DNA of 64,000 nt, from the NCBI RefSeq assembly GCF_008831285.2, contig NC_045143.1, positions 17,024,464 to 17,088,463 on the forward strand, given 5' to 3'. This DNA is from Nymphaea colorata (taxonomy: Eukaryota > Streptophyta > Magnoliopsida > Nymphaeales > Nymphaeaceae). Positions 51,130 through 60,566 of this stretch are shown here, in pieces. The position numbers and the translations under genes are program-made. The notes under the pieces were generated by a model, which was given only the letters and a program-made list of their open reading frames with translations, was not told where the DNA came from and did not search any database. Numbering within the stretch: position 1 is the first letter of the stretch; each line of letters opens with the position of its first letter.

Positions 51130-51933
51130 AATTAAAGTAAAAAATGTCGTCACCTAAAAGCAAAATTTCAGTAAAATTCAAGTTAAGGCCTCCCGTATGC
51201 CCATGCCTTCTTGCTTAGCCAATAAAACCATTGTAAAGAATTGTAGATGATAAATATTTAACCAACATTTCAAAGTCCAAGGCCTTGAGATTATTTTGTT
51301 TAGAAGGGTTTGGGCACGTGGCTCGTCATAAATGCTATCCATATCAAATACCAGACCTGAAACATTAAAATTGTCTCGTTATTGAACACAAGGACTAGTT
51401 CCTGGCTAAATAATAAGCCGCTTTAAATTTTACCAAAAATGCAGAAGATGTAGATTTCAGTATCAGTTGATTCAGAGGGGAACCCGCTCAGCAGTTTGAG
51501 GTGGAGATCGATAGAATCCCCTGATTCAGATGCTAGAGAAGTTGCAGAAGCGAGCGCATCATTTGTTGACGAAATGGCAACTAGCTGCTGTTTTTGAGAA
51601 TATACAAGAGTATTGCTCTATCTTTGACAATTGACAACCTCCTTACTATAACTAAGAGTTCCGACTATATGATTTACTGGTACCACTAGCAACTGTTTGA
51701 CATTAAGAACAAGGTGTGAATGTTTCATGAATCTACCTCAAAATTGTGGTAAAAACACGTAAACAAATATCTCATGAATCTACTATAATTTTGAGGTAGA
51801 TTTATAGAATACTCACATGTTCTTAACACCAAACAGCCCCTCGACGAACTAAAGAGACAACGTGATGGCTGCATCTCTTTAGAAAGAAAATAAAATTGCA
51901 AAGAAGAATTAGAAGGATGAACATTTTTCTGAA
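51130..51933. repeat. duplicated segment, copy A (partner 62250-63057)
   Basis: About 800 bases align collinearly with 62250-63057 and look roughly 90 percent identical by eye, with small indels. In copy B the same sequence lies just downstream of the FHY1-like stop codon, so this is the 3' flank of a duplicated FHY1-like locus. It ends abruptly at ...TTTTTCTGAA, where copy A jumps to the FHY1 coding remnant. Embedded in it is a MITE (51691-51840). Confidence 0.85.
51691..51840. mobile_element. 150-bp MITE inside duplicated segment A
   Basis: Long terminal inverted repeats of about 55 bases. The left arm runs from AACTGTTTGACATTAAGAAC to CTACCTCAAAATT, and the right arm is its reverse complement, ending TTCTTAACACCAAACAGCCCC. 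The spacer is only about 40 bases. The same element sits at the same place in copy B (62812-62963), so it inserted before the duplication. Confidence 0.65.
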
Positions 51934-51940
51934 CATTTTT

Positions 51941-52138
51941 AGATTCAATGCCTTGTTGCTCAAAGCTTAATGCTGCTTCCGTATGTCTGACAGATGATTG
52001 GGTTATACACTTGACCTTTGATAATGGCAGCGTCAATTGCTCATCTTCTAATTTTCTTTTCTTGCTCCAGTCGATGATAACAAGAGAAGGTGAGACTCCA
52101 TTGCAGCCAATACTGAAGAAGTTGTCAAAACAAGATGG
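51941..52138 (-). pseudogene. FHY1: FHY1-like pseudogene, N-terminal remnant
   Basis: On the minus strand an open stretch of about 65 codons reads CFDNFFSIGCNGVSPSLVII, then DWSKKRKLEDEQLTLPL, then SKVKC. KKRKL...EQL.LPL.K..C is the conserved nuclear-localisation region near the N-terminus of FHY1/FHL proteins. It continues into SFEQQGIES, identical to the first residues visible in the FHY1-like gene at the right edge of the window (64000 downwards). After that codon the sequence departs. About 0.9 kb that follows in the good copy (63058 to about 63973), including the phytochrome A-binding C-terminus, is missing, and the frame runs into 3'-flanking DNA. It cannot make a functional FHY1. Confidence 0.75.
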
Positions 52139-53354
52139 TTAGGCTCAAGTTCCTCAAGAATAGAACAAAAAAAACCAGCAATCTGAATACAAGGACTGTA
52201 ACAAGGAGACAATTTTCCATGATTTGTGCCTAGTGAAAGAACATTCAGAATAATTTTACCATCTGATTCATTATTGGCTAAATGTAGACAATGCAACGGA
52301 TAGCTGCAGCTGAGAAATAACTGGAAATTCCATATCCTTCTGCAATGAACAAATAATTTCATTATCATGTTTTTCCTATTATTTTACAAAGCCCTGTCCC
52401 ACTTCATGTGCATAGGCTTCCTGATTCTGCTCTTTAAATGTAATGCCAAGTTCCGATAATATACAGCATTTGATTGAATCAACAAAAATTTGAAGTTGCA
52501 AGATCTAGGCACAACTTAGCAACTAAAAGCAGTTTCTACATTCTAAGTTAAAAATGAGTTTTCTTCGGGAAAATCTTGGTCAGTCGAAAAAATTAATTCA
52601 GTCATGAACATAAAAACCAAGATTCAACTGTTGGATCACCTGTAGGTTCATTCTCAGTAAATTCTATCCAAAATGATAGAGAAAATTTCAGTTCGCTACA
52701 CAATAGCAACTTAAGCAATAAAAAATAGCTGTAAGTTAAACACACAATTTTTTCAGCAACATATCAGTGAGCAAAAACATAAACATAACTTTCTCATTTG
52801 AGAGAAAAAGCAAAAAACATAAACACATAAACCAATCTGTCCGTTTGGAATTAAGATAGAGGGAGAGAGATACAGACTAAGTTACCCCTCCAAAAATGAA
52901 GATAGGGATGGGAAAGGCCCTACCATAAGTGATAAAAAGGAGGGTTTTCCCAACAGGGAACCAAATTTAGTCAAGACAGAGATAAACACTTCATGTATGT
53001 TTGAAGCCATGGACCTAGAAAAGTAAGTTTGCTTGATAAACCTTCAGTTTGATCTACCTCATTGACATGGTAAATTCATGAGTATCCAGCACACTTTACT
53101 ACAATCAAGAAAGCAGATGATGTAAAAGTGTCATTTCAACGCAAAGTGACTTCAAAACAGCAGGTAGAAAAATATGAGAGATATTCTTCAATAAAGATGG
53201 CATCAAACCTAGAAAATAAAATAAAAGCTTGTCATGCACCAAGGGAGCTGGAGAAGACCCGAACAGGGAAGTGAACACAATTATGAAACCTCATCTGAAT
53301 TTGATCATGAAGCCAAAGGTTGACAAGAACACACTCGAAAAGAAACTTAATGAC
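52139..53354. other. AT-rich stretch between FHY1 and PMS1 remnants
   Basis: No exon was recognised. I looked for the next PMS1 exons (the conserved GQFNLGFI and DQHAADE motifs) on the minus strand here and did not find them. Confidence 0.45.
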
Positions 53355-53831
53355 CTTCATTTTAGCAAAATTCTCTTTTCTGAAGGACCTCTCTAACTCT
53401 CTAGTTGCCGCAGCCAGAGCCCTTGCTTTAGCTTCTTCATCTTCATGCAAGCAACTTGACTCAATTGTTGCAGCAGAATAGCACTTGCACCACAAGCAAA
53501 CAAAGAAAATATACAAGTCCAGTCTGACATAGTCTAAGAGAACACAAATGTCCACTGACCTGCCTAGGGTCCCATTCCTGTTTACATAATTACTGGGACA
53601 TAATATTGACAATCGCTGCTCCCTTCTGCTTCTAAGTTCGTTGAAATCAAAATGCAAAGTTGGATACCTATCTGGCATCTCATTAGACAACTTAATCCTT
53701 TTTGGACTTTGCACAACTACACCACTAGATGATCGTAACACCTGAGCTGCTTGAGCAGTGCTCTCAACCATATTCTCATCACAGCTATTATGAGAATCTT
53801 GTAGCCCTTTATCTTCACTTGTCAGATGCTC
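53355..53831 (-). pseudogene. PMS1: fragment of mismatch-repair gene PMS1 (MutL homologue)
   Basis: Two exon-like blocks on the minus strand. The first (53831-53560) starts after a TTATCCAG acceptor and ends ..LGR|GTCAGT. It contains PTLHFDFNELRSRREQRLSIL, the block that precedes the C-terminal domain in plant PMS1. The second (about 53483-53355) contains CYSAATIE, then KARALAAATRELERSFRKEN, then FAKMK|GTCATT, matching the start of the PMS1 C-terminal region. The gap of about 75 bases between them has a donor but a poor acceptor; it also reads through in frame without a stop. The following exons (GQFNLGFI, DQHAADE) and the N-terminal ATPase are absent from the window. PMS1 works with MLH1 in post-replicative mismatch repair; this fragment cannot. 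Part of a functional gene with a very long intron is possible but unlikely, given the neighbours. Confidence 0.7.
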
Positions 53832-54680
53832 CTGGATAACATCAAATTTTCATTTTCAAAGGAATCAGGAACAAATATATAAGGTACCATTTTAGAGGCA
53901 TATTCATGCAAAGTCAAGCATATACAGTCCACATATAAATTTGAACCAAATATGCTACCTCTCCTTTCCCCATGCACAAGCACATATACAAAGAAGAGAA
54001 ACAAAAACATGAAGAAATCAACCAACAACTGCGCAGCGGGCAAAACCAACACTAAGCAGGCTAAGTCTTAGGGGACCAAAGCAACCTAGTCTTTAGAGGA
54101 CTCTGTACTTAATATTTACAGAGTACAGATACACGCACACACAGTTAATCAAAGGCAGTTGAGAAAATGCACACTAGGTCATGTGGCACTTTCCCTAAAA
54201 TTCTGGGTGAGACAAACCTGAAAAAAAATTCAGATCCTTTCCTTTTCTATAGGACCTTTGGAACAAATGTTGGAGAACCAGAAAAAAAGGAAGACTAAAG
54301 GGAAAAAATAATTAAATAAGACTATAAAATCATCTAACAGTACTTTCACAGCCAAGTCTCTTATGTGACTTGAAGGAAAAACAGAAATACATTAATGTTA
54401 TCTGCAATACCAATTCATTCAGGGTATCTAGCCATCGATATGATACACATGCATGCACATGCACACACACACACACACACACACACATACATATATCAAC
54501 ATGACACCCTAAATAACGTTTGCATCTCTATGAGCATGACACTCTTGAATAATATATCTACCTTCCTCCTTAATGAAACTTCAACAATAAATATTCTATA
54601 AGAAATCATATAGACTTAGTAATTAGGGTTGTCAAGAGACTCAAGACGGTAAAAGTTAACACCCAACCACATATATGTAA
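53832..54680. other. non-coding stretch before the palindrome
   Basis: AT-rich, no earlier PMS1 exon recognised. It contains a CA microsatellite at 54461-54487. Confidence 0.45.
54461..54487. repeat. CA microsatellite
   Basis: A run of about 13 CA units following a GCATGCACATG sequence. Confidence 0.9.
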
Positions 54681-56421
54681 TACACCTAGTAAAATATAAA
54701 AAAGTGCATTACAATTTTACGCCAATTGTTGTACACAACCTGCTCAGTGGACTAGTAAATCAAGTATGAATTAGAGTTGTCGCATACATCATTTTTTGTT
54801 TACCTACCTTTTTAAGTAACCTTAAGCTAGCCCTCCCCTCCCATTTACGCTTATGAAGTAACGCAGAACTGGTGACTTGAAGATCAAGCTTGAGATGGAC
54901 AAGGTGAGTTTTAATTAAGCTAACTAGATGCGATTGCTTGTTGAAATCCATAAGGACATGCCAACTTTCTCACTTAGATGAACTGAGACCGCTTAAACAA
55001 CAGCCGAGTTGAAGCTAGTCAAATGCATCATGTATGTGTGTTCTTGAACTTGTTTCTCAACCCTCTCTGTGGGTCATTAATATCTACACTTCTTGGCGAA
55101 AGTTCCACAATTCTTACAAAGAATTAGAAGTCCACGAATATGGTTATGAAGAAATAAATTCTGCTGAATCCTTTGTTACTGTCATTTGAGTGCATCGCAC
55201 AATGTGAGGTCTAACCCCCATTTATCCATTTAGAAAAAGTTGGTTTTGTAAAATTTAGCGTGTTCATCAATTTTGCTACTTAAAACCAACGTACATTTTG
55301 ATGGCGATATGATATAGAAAAAGTTAAAAGTTATAAAAAAACTAGTTATCTAAAATGTAGTTATTTAAGTAGCGAGCGCCGTGTGTGCCAACTGGAGATC
55401 CCAACTTAGCATTAGATGCAGGCCTTTCTTTTTCATCCTTTTTTCTTATGTGAAAAAATTGGAAACAAAAAGTTATCTATTTATATTTTCCCGATACGGA
55501 GAAACAAAAAGTTATCTATTTATATTTTCCCGATACGGAGCCCCGTATCGGGAAAATATAAATAGATAACTTTTTGTTTCCAATTTTTTCACATAAGAAA
55601 AAAGGATGAAAAAGAAAGGCCTGCATCTAATGCTAAGTTGGGATCTCCAGTTGGCACACACGGCGCTCGCTACTTAAATAACTACATTTTAGATAACTAG
55701 TTTTTTTATAACTTTTAACTTTTTCTATATCATATCGCCATCAAAATGTACGTTGGTTTTAAGTAGCAAAATTGATGAACACGCTAAATTTTACAAAACC
55801 AACTTTTTCTAAATGGATAAATGGTGGTTAGACCTCACATTGTGCGATGCACTCAAATGACAGTAACAAAGGATTCAGCAGAATTTACTTCTTCATAACC
55901 ATATTCGTGGACTTCTAATTCTTTGTAAGAATTTCGCCAAGAAGTGTAGATACTAATGACCCACAGAGAGGATTGAGAAACAAGTTCAAGAACACACATT
56001 AGGTCCTAGTACATGATGCATTTGACTAGCTGTTGTTTAAGAGTTCATCTACGTGAGAAAGTTGGCATGTCCTTATGGATTTCAACAAGCAATCGCATCT
56101 AGTTAGCTTAATTAAAACTCACCTTGTCCATCTCAAGCTTGATCTTCAAGTCACCAGTTCTGCGTTACTTCATAAGCGTAAATGGGAGGGGAGGGCTAGC
56201 TTCTTAAGGTTACTTAAAAAGGTGGGTAACAAAAAGATGATGCAAGCGACAACTCTAAAATGGGAGGGCTAGCTTAAGGTTACTTAACAAACAAGTCGAC
56301 ATAAAATGATGTATGCGACAACTCTAATTCATACTTGATTTACTAGTCCACTGACTCAGCAGGTTGTGTAGAACAATTGGCGTAAAATTGTAATGCACTT
56401 TTTTATATTTTACTAGGTGTA
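54681..56421. repeat. 1.74-kb near-perfect inverted repeat (palindrome)
   Basis: The left arm (54681-55538) and right arm (55543-56421) are reverse complements over almost their whole length, separated by just 4 bases (AGCC). The outer ends are TACACCTAGTAAAATATAAA on the left and its complement, ending ACTAGGTGTA, on the right. The arms differ by scattered point changes, a 39-bp tandem duplication at the tip of the left arm (55462-55539), a direct duplication of about 70 bp in the right arm (56189 to about 56329), and a 10-base insertion near 56002. No transposase and no known protein are encoded; the 63-65 codon frames on the two arms mirror each other. A clean target-site duplication was not found. 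It could be a foldback transposon, a MULE-like long-TIR element without interior, or a head-to-head duplication. A transcript through it would fold into a hairpin of about 860 bp. Confidence 0.9.
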
Positions 56422-56707
56422 TTTATCCCCAATACACCCACTCTTCTTCCAGCCATGCAACATAACCAGCTTCTAATAACATGGCGCCGCTGTGGATATT
56501 CCACCTGAACACTCTTCGGGGGCCCCTTCCTTTGTCATGGTCTCCGTTTAACAAGCTTCATTACAATTCGACAAAGGAACAAGTTTATTTCTAAGCAAGT
56601 TATTAAAAGTGAATCATTCAATAATAAAAATTCTTTAGACTTGAACGAATGAAAAGGGAATTTTAAGGAGAAGTGCCTTCCACAATTTTAAATTTCCAAG
56701 TGTGAAC
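56422..56707. other. right flank of the palindrome
   Basis: Non-coding. AATACACC occurs at 56431-56438 and also at the left boundary of the palindrome (54679-54686), but the spacing is not clean enough to call a target duplication. Confidence 0.35.
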
Positions 56708-56774
56708 TCATAACTCTTTCAAGTTAGGAAATGCTCCCCAAATCTTCCCACTCAAGCTGTTGTTACTTAGATCA
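56708..56774 (-). pseudogene. possible leucine-rich-repeat exon scrap
   Basis: After a TTTTGCAG acceptor the minus strand reads DLSNNSLSGKIWGAFPNLKE and then L and a stop. This matches the plant extracellular LRR consensus (LDLSNNxLSGxIP..) and the acceptor position fits the intron phase usual in LRR receptor genes. It is only about one repeat long and ends in TGA, so it would be a relic of an LRR receptor gene. Chance similarity cannot be excluded. Confidence 0.35.
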
Positions 56775-58007
56775 CTGCAAAATTAGAGTTGGCATCTAAT
56801 GAGTAAATCGAACGACCTGCTCTTATTTTGAGAAGCTGCCTGCCGAGAAGTAGAAAATGGAGTAAAGTAGTACTTGTGGCACCCTCGCTTGGTTTGGTTC
56901 AATTCAACAAAGAGCAAGTCACTAGATCTTAAAAATAGTTCACAGCCGAATGTCTGCAAATTCCCAAACGTGCTTTCTTCTTTTCAAATCAAGCAGGTAA
57001 AAAGCTGAAAATTTTAATCAAATTCGAATTGAAAGAGGAAAGCTCCTTGTCCAGGGAAGAGTCGTTCCGAACAAGTACATTTTACATTGAATTGAATTGA
57101 ATGAAGGCCGTTTAGTGTTGTAGTAGAATCTTGGCATTGATGACTCGCGGACCACCTCAAATAATGCTTTCCCAATTTGAAATCTTCTACGGCCAAGGTG
57201 GCCTATAGCATAGCACCACAATACAATACTTGCATAAGTGGGATTGTCCGGGAAAGCATTTCCCACATTGCTTTTTGTCGTTTGAAAGCGAAAACATCTC
57301 CTTGTCTTCGTAACTTGGATTCTCGTTGTTATCTGATGGTCACACTTGATGAAGATTTCATACTTCACTGTCCAGCTTATAAAACACTTTTCACGCTTAA
57401 TGAAAGATGCTTCCTAATGTTTCTAGGCACCAATAATAACATTGCCATGCTTGGATATTTCAGAACAGAAAAAAAAAAAAAAAAACCCACAAATCTAAAC
57501 AAATGACTCATCAACCGCTCAACGAAGAATTTATGAAAGCTCCGGAGCTAAGCTAGGAAACAAATATTTTTCCATAAATTTCTATCCATTCTGATATTTC
57601 ATTTCAGGATGTCTTTGGAGGGGGGCCCGGCCCACCCACCCATATTCACATACCTGTGCGACGAACTCGCCATTGAGGCCATCAGATTCAAAAATTGACA
57701 TTCAGTGGGTCCCATGCTCTCCATAACCTTGCCAAAGCAAAATTATTTCACCATCCACAAACAAAATCTTGAAGATCGGACAGGACAGCCCCTCCCTCCC
57801 CAACTCCCAACGGCAAGTCCTTAGCTTAGAGCTAGGAGCCATTTTGGAAGAGTTTCTTTTTCTCGGGGTCCCACTATGTAAAATCTTCAAAACCTGCGTG
57901 CTGGGAAAAAAAAAAAAAAAAACTGCAGGGATGAACAGAGCGCGCATCCCCTTGTCAAGAGAAAAGCAGAATCTTGCTTGCTTCACAGGCTCGTATCACC
58001 TTCAACG
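56775..58007. other. upstream region of the UGT relic
   Basis: A 116-codon minus-strand frame (57018-57368) has no recognisable motif. A-runs occur near 57470 and 57905. No promoter element is certain. Confidence 0.4.
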
Positions 58008-58962
58008 ATGGCGGACCGAGGTTCGGTCTCCCATGTTCTAATCTTCCCCTTCCCTACTCAGGGCCACATAAACTGCATGCTCAATCTCGTCCAGCTACTC
58101 TTCCTCGACGGTGACCTCTACGCGACATTCCTCAACTCTGAGCAAAACGACCTGCGTCTCCGTCGGTGCACCGACCTCCACACCCTCCGTAGCTCCCGCA
58201 AGAACTTACGATTCCGTGCAATCACCGACGAGCTGCCGGATGATCACCCAGGTCGGCGGATGATATCCAGGAGCTACATGCTTCGCTGAGGACGACGACC
58301 AAGAACGTCTTCAGGCAGATGCTAATGGCAGCCCAGGAGGAGGGAGGGGATAATATCGGGGAGAGGTGCCACTTGTTTCATGTCTGACTGTTGATGGGAT
58401 CATGTCCTTTGCTGCGGATGTCGCAGAGGGGCTTGGAATTCCATGCATCTCCTTCAGAACGATTAGTGCAGCGAGTTTCTTGGCCTACTTCTGTATACCT
58501 TGGCTTGCGGAAGGTGGAGCGATTCCCTTCGGAGGTATCGTAGTTTCAGATTGCATTCCCTCCCATCGTAGCAACTCCGGTTCTATCATTCTTTATTGAC
58601 TCTTTTTGTTTTTTTTTTTTATTGAGAGTAACAAAGTGCCAAGTTGAGAGGGATCTGTATGATGATGTATTGGTTAGCAGCTGGTTTCTGTTGGTTTTTG
58701 CGATTCGAAAGATCAAGTTCTTGTTTGGCTTGCAGAAACAACAGACATGGCCCGCATCACGAGATGCATTCTAGGAATGGAGGGGGTGGTTCGTCTAAGA
58801 GATCTACCCAGCTTCTGCCGGATAAATGACCTGAACGACGACTTGCTTCGCCTCGTCCTGACCGAAACCCACCAGTCGATGAAGGCAACAGGAATCATCC
58901 TCAACACGTTCTACGATCTTGAGGCACTAGTGCTTCAACAAATTTGCTTTAGAAGCAAGTAA
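58008..58962 (+). pseudogene. UDP-glycosyltransferase pseudogene (UGT709/UGT85-like), truncated
   Basis: It opens MADRGSVSHVLIFPFPTQGH, followed by the INCMLNLVQLL block, the N-terminal acceptor-binding start of family-1 plant UGTs close to the UGT709/UGT85 groups. The frame breaks near 58250, where a single missing base in the DDHP-R-S-A-D-D region leads to a stop at 58287. It breaks again near 58345-58366, before CLTVDGIMSFAADVAEGLGI. An intact intron (58535-58735, G|GTATCG to TTGCAG|AA) joins GGAIPFG to ETTDMARITRCILG in frame. The second exon runs through GIILNTFYDLEALVLQQI and stops at 58960. Everything after that, including the PSPG box that binds the UDP-sugar, is missing. Intact enzymes are about 480 residues and glucosylate small molecules. 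This copy is dead as a glycosyltransferase. Confidence 0.87.
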
Positions 58963-59612
58963 AAAGAAAGAAGATTTGGCTAACTTTTAGCTTAGAAGTG
59001 GTTAATTTTACCTTGATTGTCTGAGCCTAATCGGAGACGAGCGTCGCCTGAGAGAAAGATTCGTCGTCGACCAAAACCGCCTTCTTGACCAGCATCTTCT
59101 GAAGAGAACCAAGGGTTGCCACCATTTCTGTTAAATTCACTATGGCCGCTTTCCATCTCTCTAATCCACTAGTCTCCATTAGGATTCCTCAATCCTTCTT
59201 TCTCTTCTCCTCTTTGAATCAAGATCTGTACTTTCTTACTTAAGAACTCCCCAGTTTCTTCTTATTCTTCTTCCCTCCTCTTCTTCCAATAGGATTGAGA
59301 TTACCCAAGTTCTTGTTTGTCGTCTATTTTCCACTGAGTTAAGATTCCACAAGCCTCCTCCATCTCCTTTTGTCCAGAATCAGCCAATTCCTTCTTCTCC
59401 TCCTCGTTCATACTTCAAGCACTAGTGAATTTGCACTAGTTAAAGCAATCATGCAAGCAAATGACAATCTTAACTAGAAAAAAAAAATACAAGTATGTGT
59501 TTACATGGATATAGCTGAAGTATGTGTTTCACCATGAAAAGCTACCATGAACCTTAGTTACACAACACATAGAATGACAACACATAGAACGAGCTTAAAT
59601 AGTTGAAGTTTC
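58963..59612. other. stretch between UGT and terpene synthase relics
   Basis: The UGT homology ends sharply. The sequence from about 59020 to 59360 is pyrimidine-rich and of different character from its surroundings, possibly inserted DNA, with no recognised motif. Confidence 0.35.
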
Positions 59613-59915
59613 TATAATTTTGGCAATGATAAACATGGAAAACGAAATCTGATTTTTGTGAAAAGATTTTCTTTTCCTTTGTCATTAATTTTGATTGATA
59701 TTGCTTAGATTATTTCCTTTAATTTCTCTAGAACAATTGTCTTTCAACATTATCGTTTAACACTATAATCTTGACAATGATAAACATAAGAAACTAAATC
59801 TGATTTTTTTTGGAAAGATTTTCTTTTTACTTTATCATCAATTTTAATTGATCTTGTTGGGATTCTTTCTTTGAATTTCTCTAACACGGTTGCATGTCAA
59901 CCTTATCGCTAACAG
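59613..59915. repeat. tandem duplication of about 151 bp at the 3' end of a terpene synthase intron
   Basis: Unit 1 (59613-59763) and unit 2 (59764-59915) both begin TATAAT.TTG.CAATGATAAACAT and align throughout with roughly 80 percent identity by eye. Unit 2 ends ATCGCTAACAG, the splice acceptor of the terpene synthase exon. The matching end of unit 1 is ATCGTTTAACAC, which lacks the AG. Confidence 0.8.
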
Positions 59916-60179
59916 AATGAGGCAACGGTAGCGGAGGAGCAATCACGACAACACATAAGGAACTTGCTAAGGGATGCATGGAGGAGGCTCAATAGGGAGC
60001 TTTTCTCGGCTCAGTAGCAGCAACATGTCACCTTCTGTCGTTCATTCATGAACGTGGCTCTCAACATTGCGAGGGTCTCTCAGTGCTTGTACGACTATGA
60101 AGATGGGGTTGGTGTCTTGGAGCATGAGTCCATGGACCGAGTTTACTGTCTCATTGCCGAGCCTATCCAGACTGCCTAA
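59916..60179 (+). pseudogene. terpene synthase, last exon with premature stop
   Basis: 88 codons after a CTAACAG acceptor. The translation has RQHIRNLLRDAWRRLNRELF, then after the break SFMNVALNIARVSQCLYDYE, DGVG, and finally DRVYCLIAEPIQ and a TAA. This is the conserved C-terminal exon of angiosperm TPS-a/TPS-b enzymes (helices after the NSE/DTE metal site, ending in a REPI-like tail). Codon 34 is TAG (60015-60017). No other TPS exon (RRX8W, DDXXD) was found in the window, so the exon stands alone. TPS enzymes cyclise prenyl diphosphates to mono- or sesquiterpenes; this relic cannot. Confidence 0.85.
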
Positions 60180-60524
60180 GCAAACCACTATGTTGGTGCC
60201 CATTAACTGAATCCTACTTATGATGCTATGTATCATCATATAATAAATTAGACACAATAATACATTAAATTTAGTTCTCTGTCTCTTTGTTTCTCTCTCT
60301 TTATCTCTCTCTCTCACACACACACACATGTATGCGCGCAGTCTGTGTAGTGTGTTTAATTATATTGGTTTGCTTCCAATCTCAACTTTACTATAATTAG
60401 AACTGTTTGACTAAGTGTGAATTGTGCTCCTATTTGATAACTTGAACAAAAAACTATTTGAGTAAACTTACATATCCTGCACAAAATGAGTCTTTGTCAG
60501 TGTCAATATGAAAAGAAAATAAAG

Positions 60525-60566
<42 letters not shown>

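Noticed and set aside
54760-54951. 63-codon minus-strand frame, mirrored by a 65-codon frame at 56075
   Set aside because: Both are the same sequence in the two arms of the palindrome. There is no known family, and the repeats within the frame differ between arms by indels.
57018-57368. 116-codon minus-strand frame next to the LRR scrap
   Set aside because: I tried to read it as part of an LRR receptor (malectin or kinase region) and found no matching motif.
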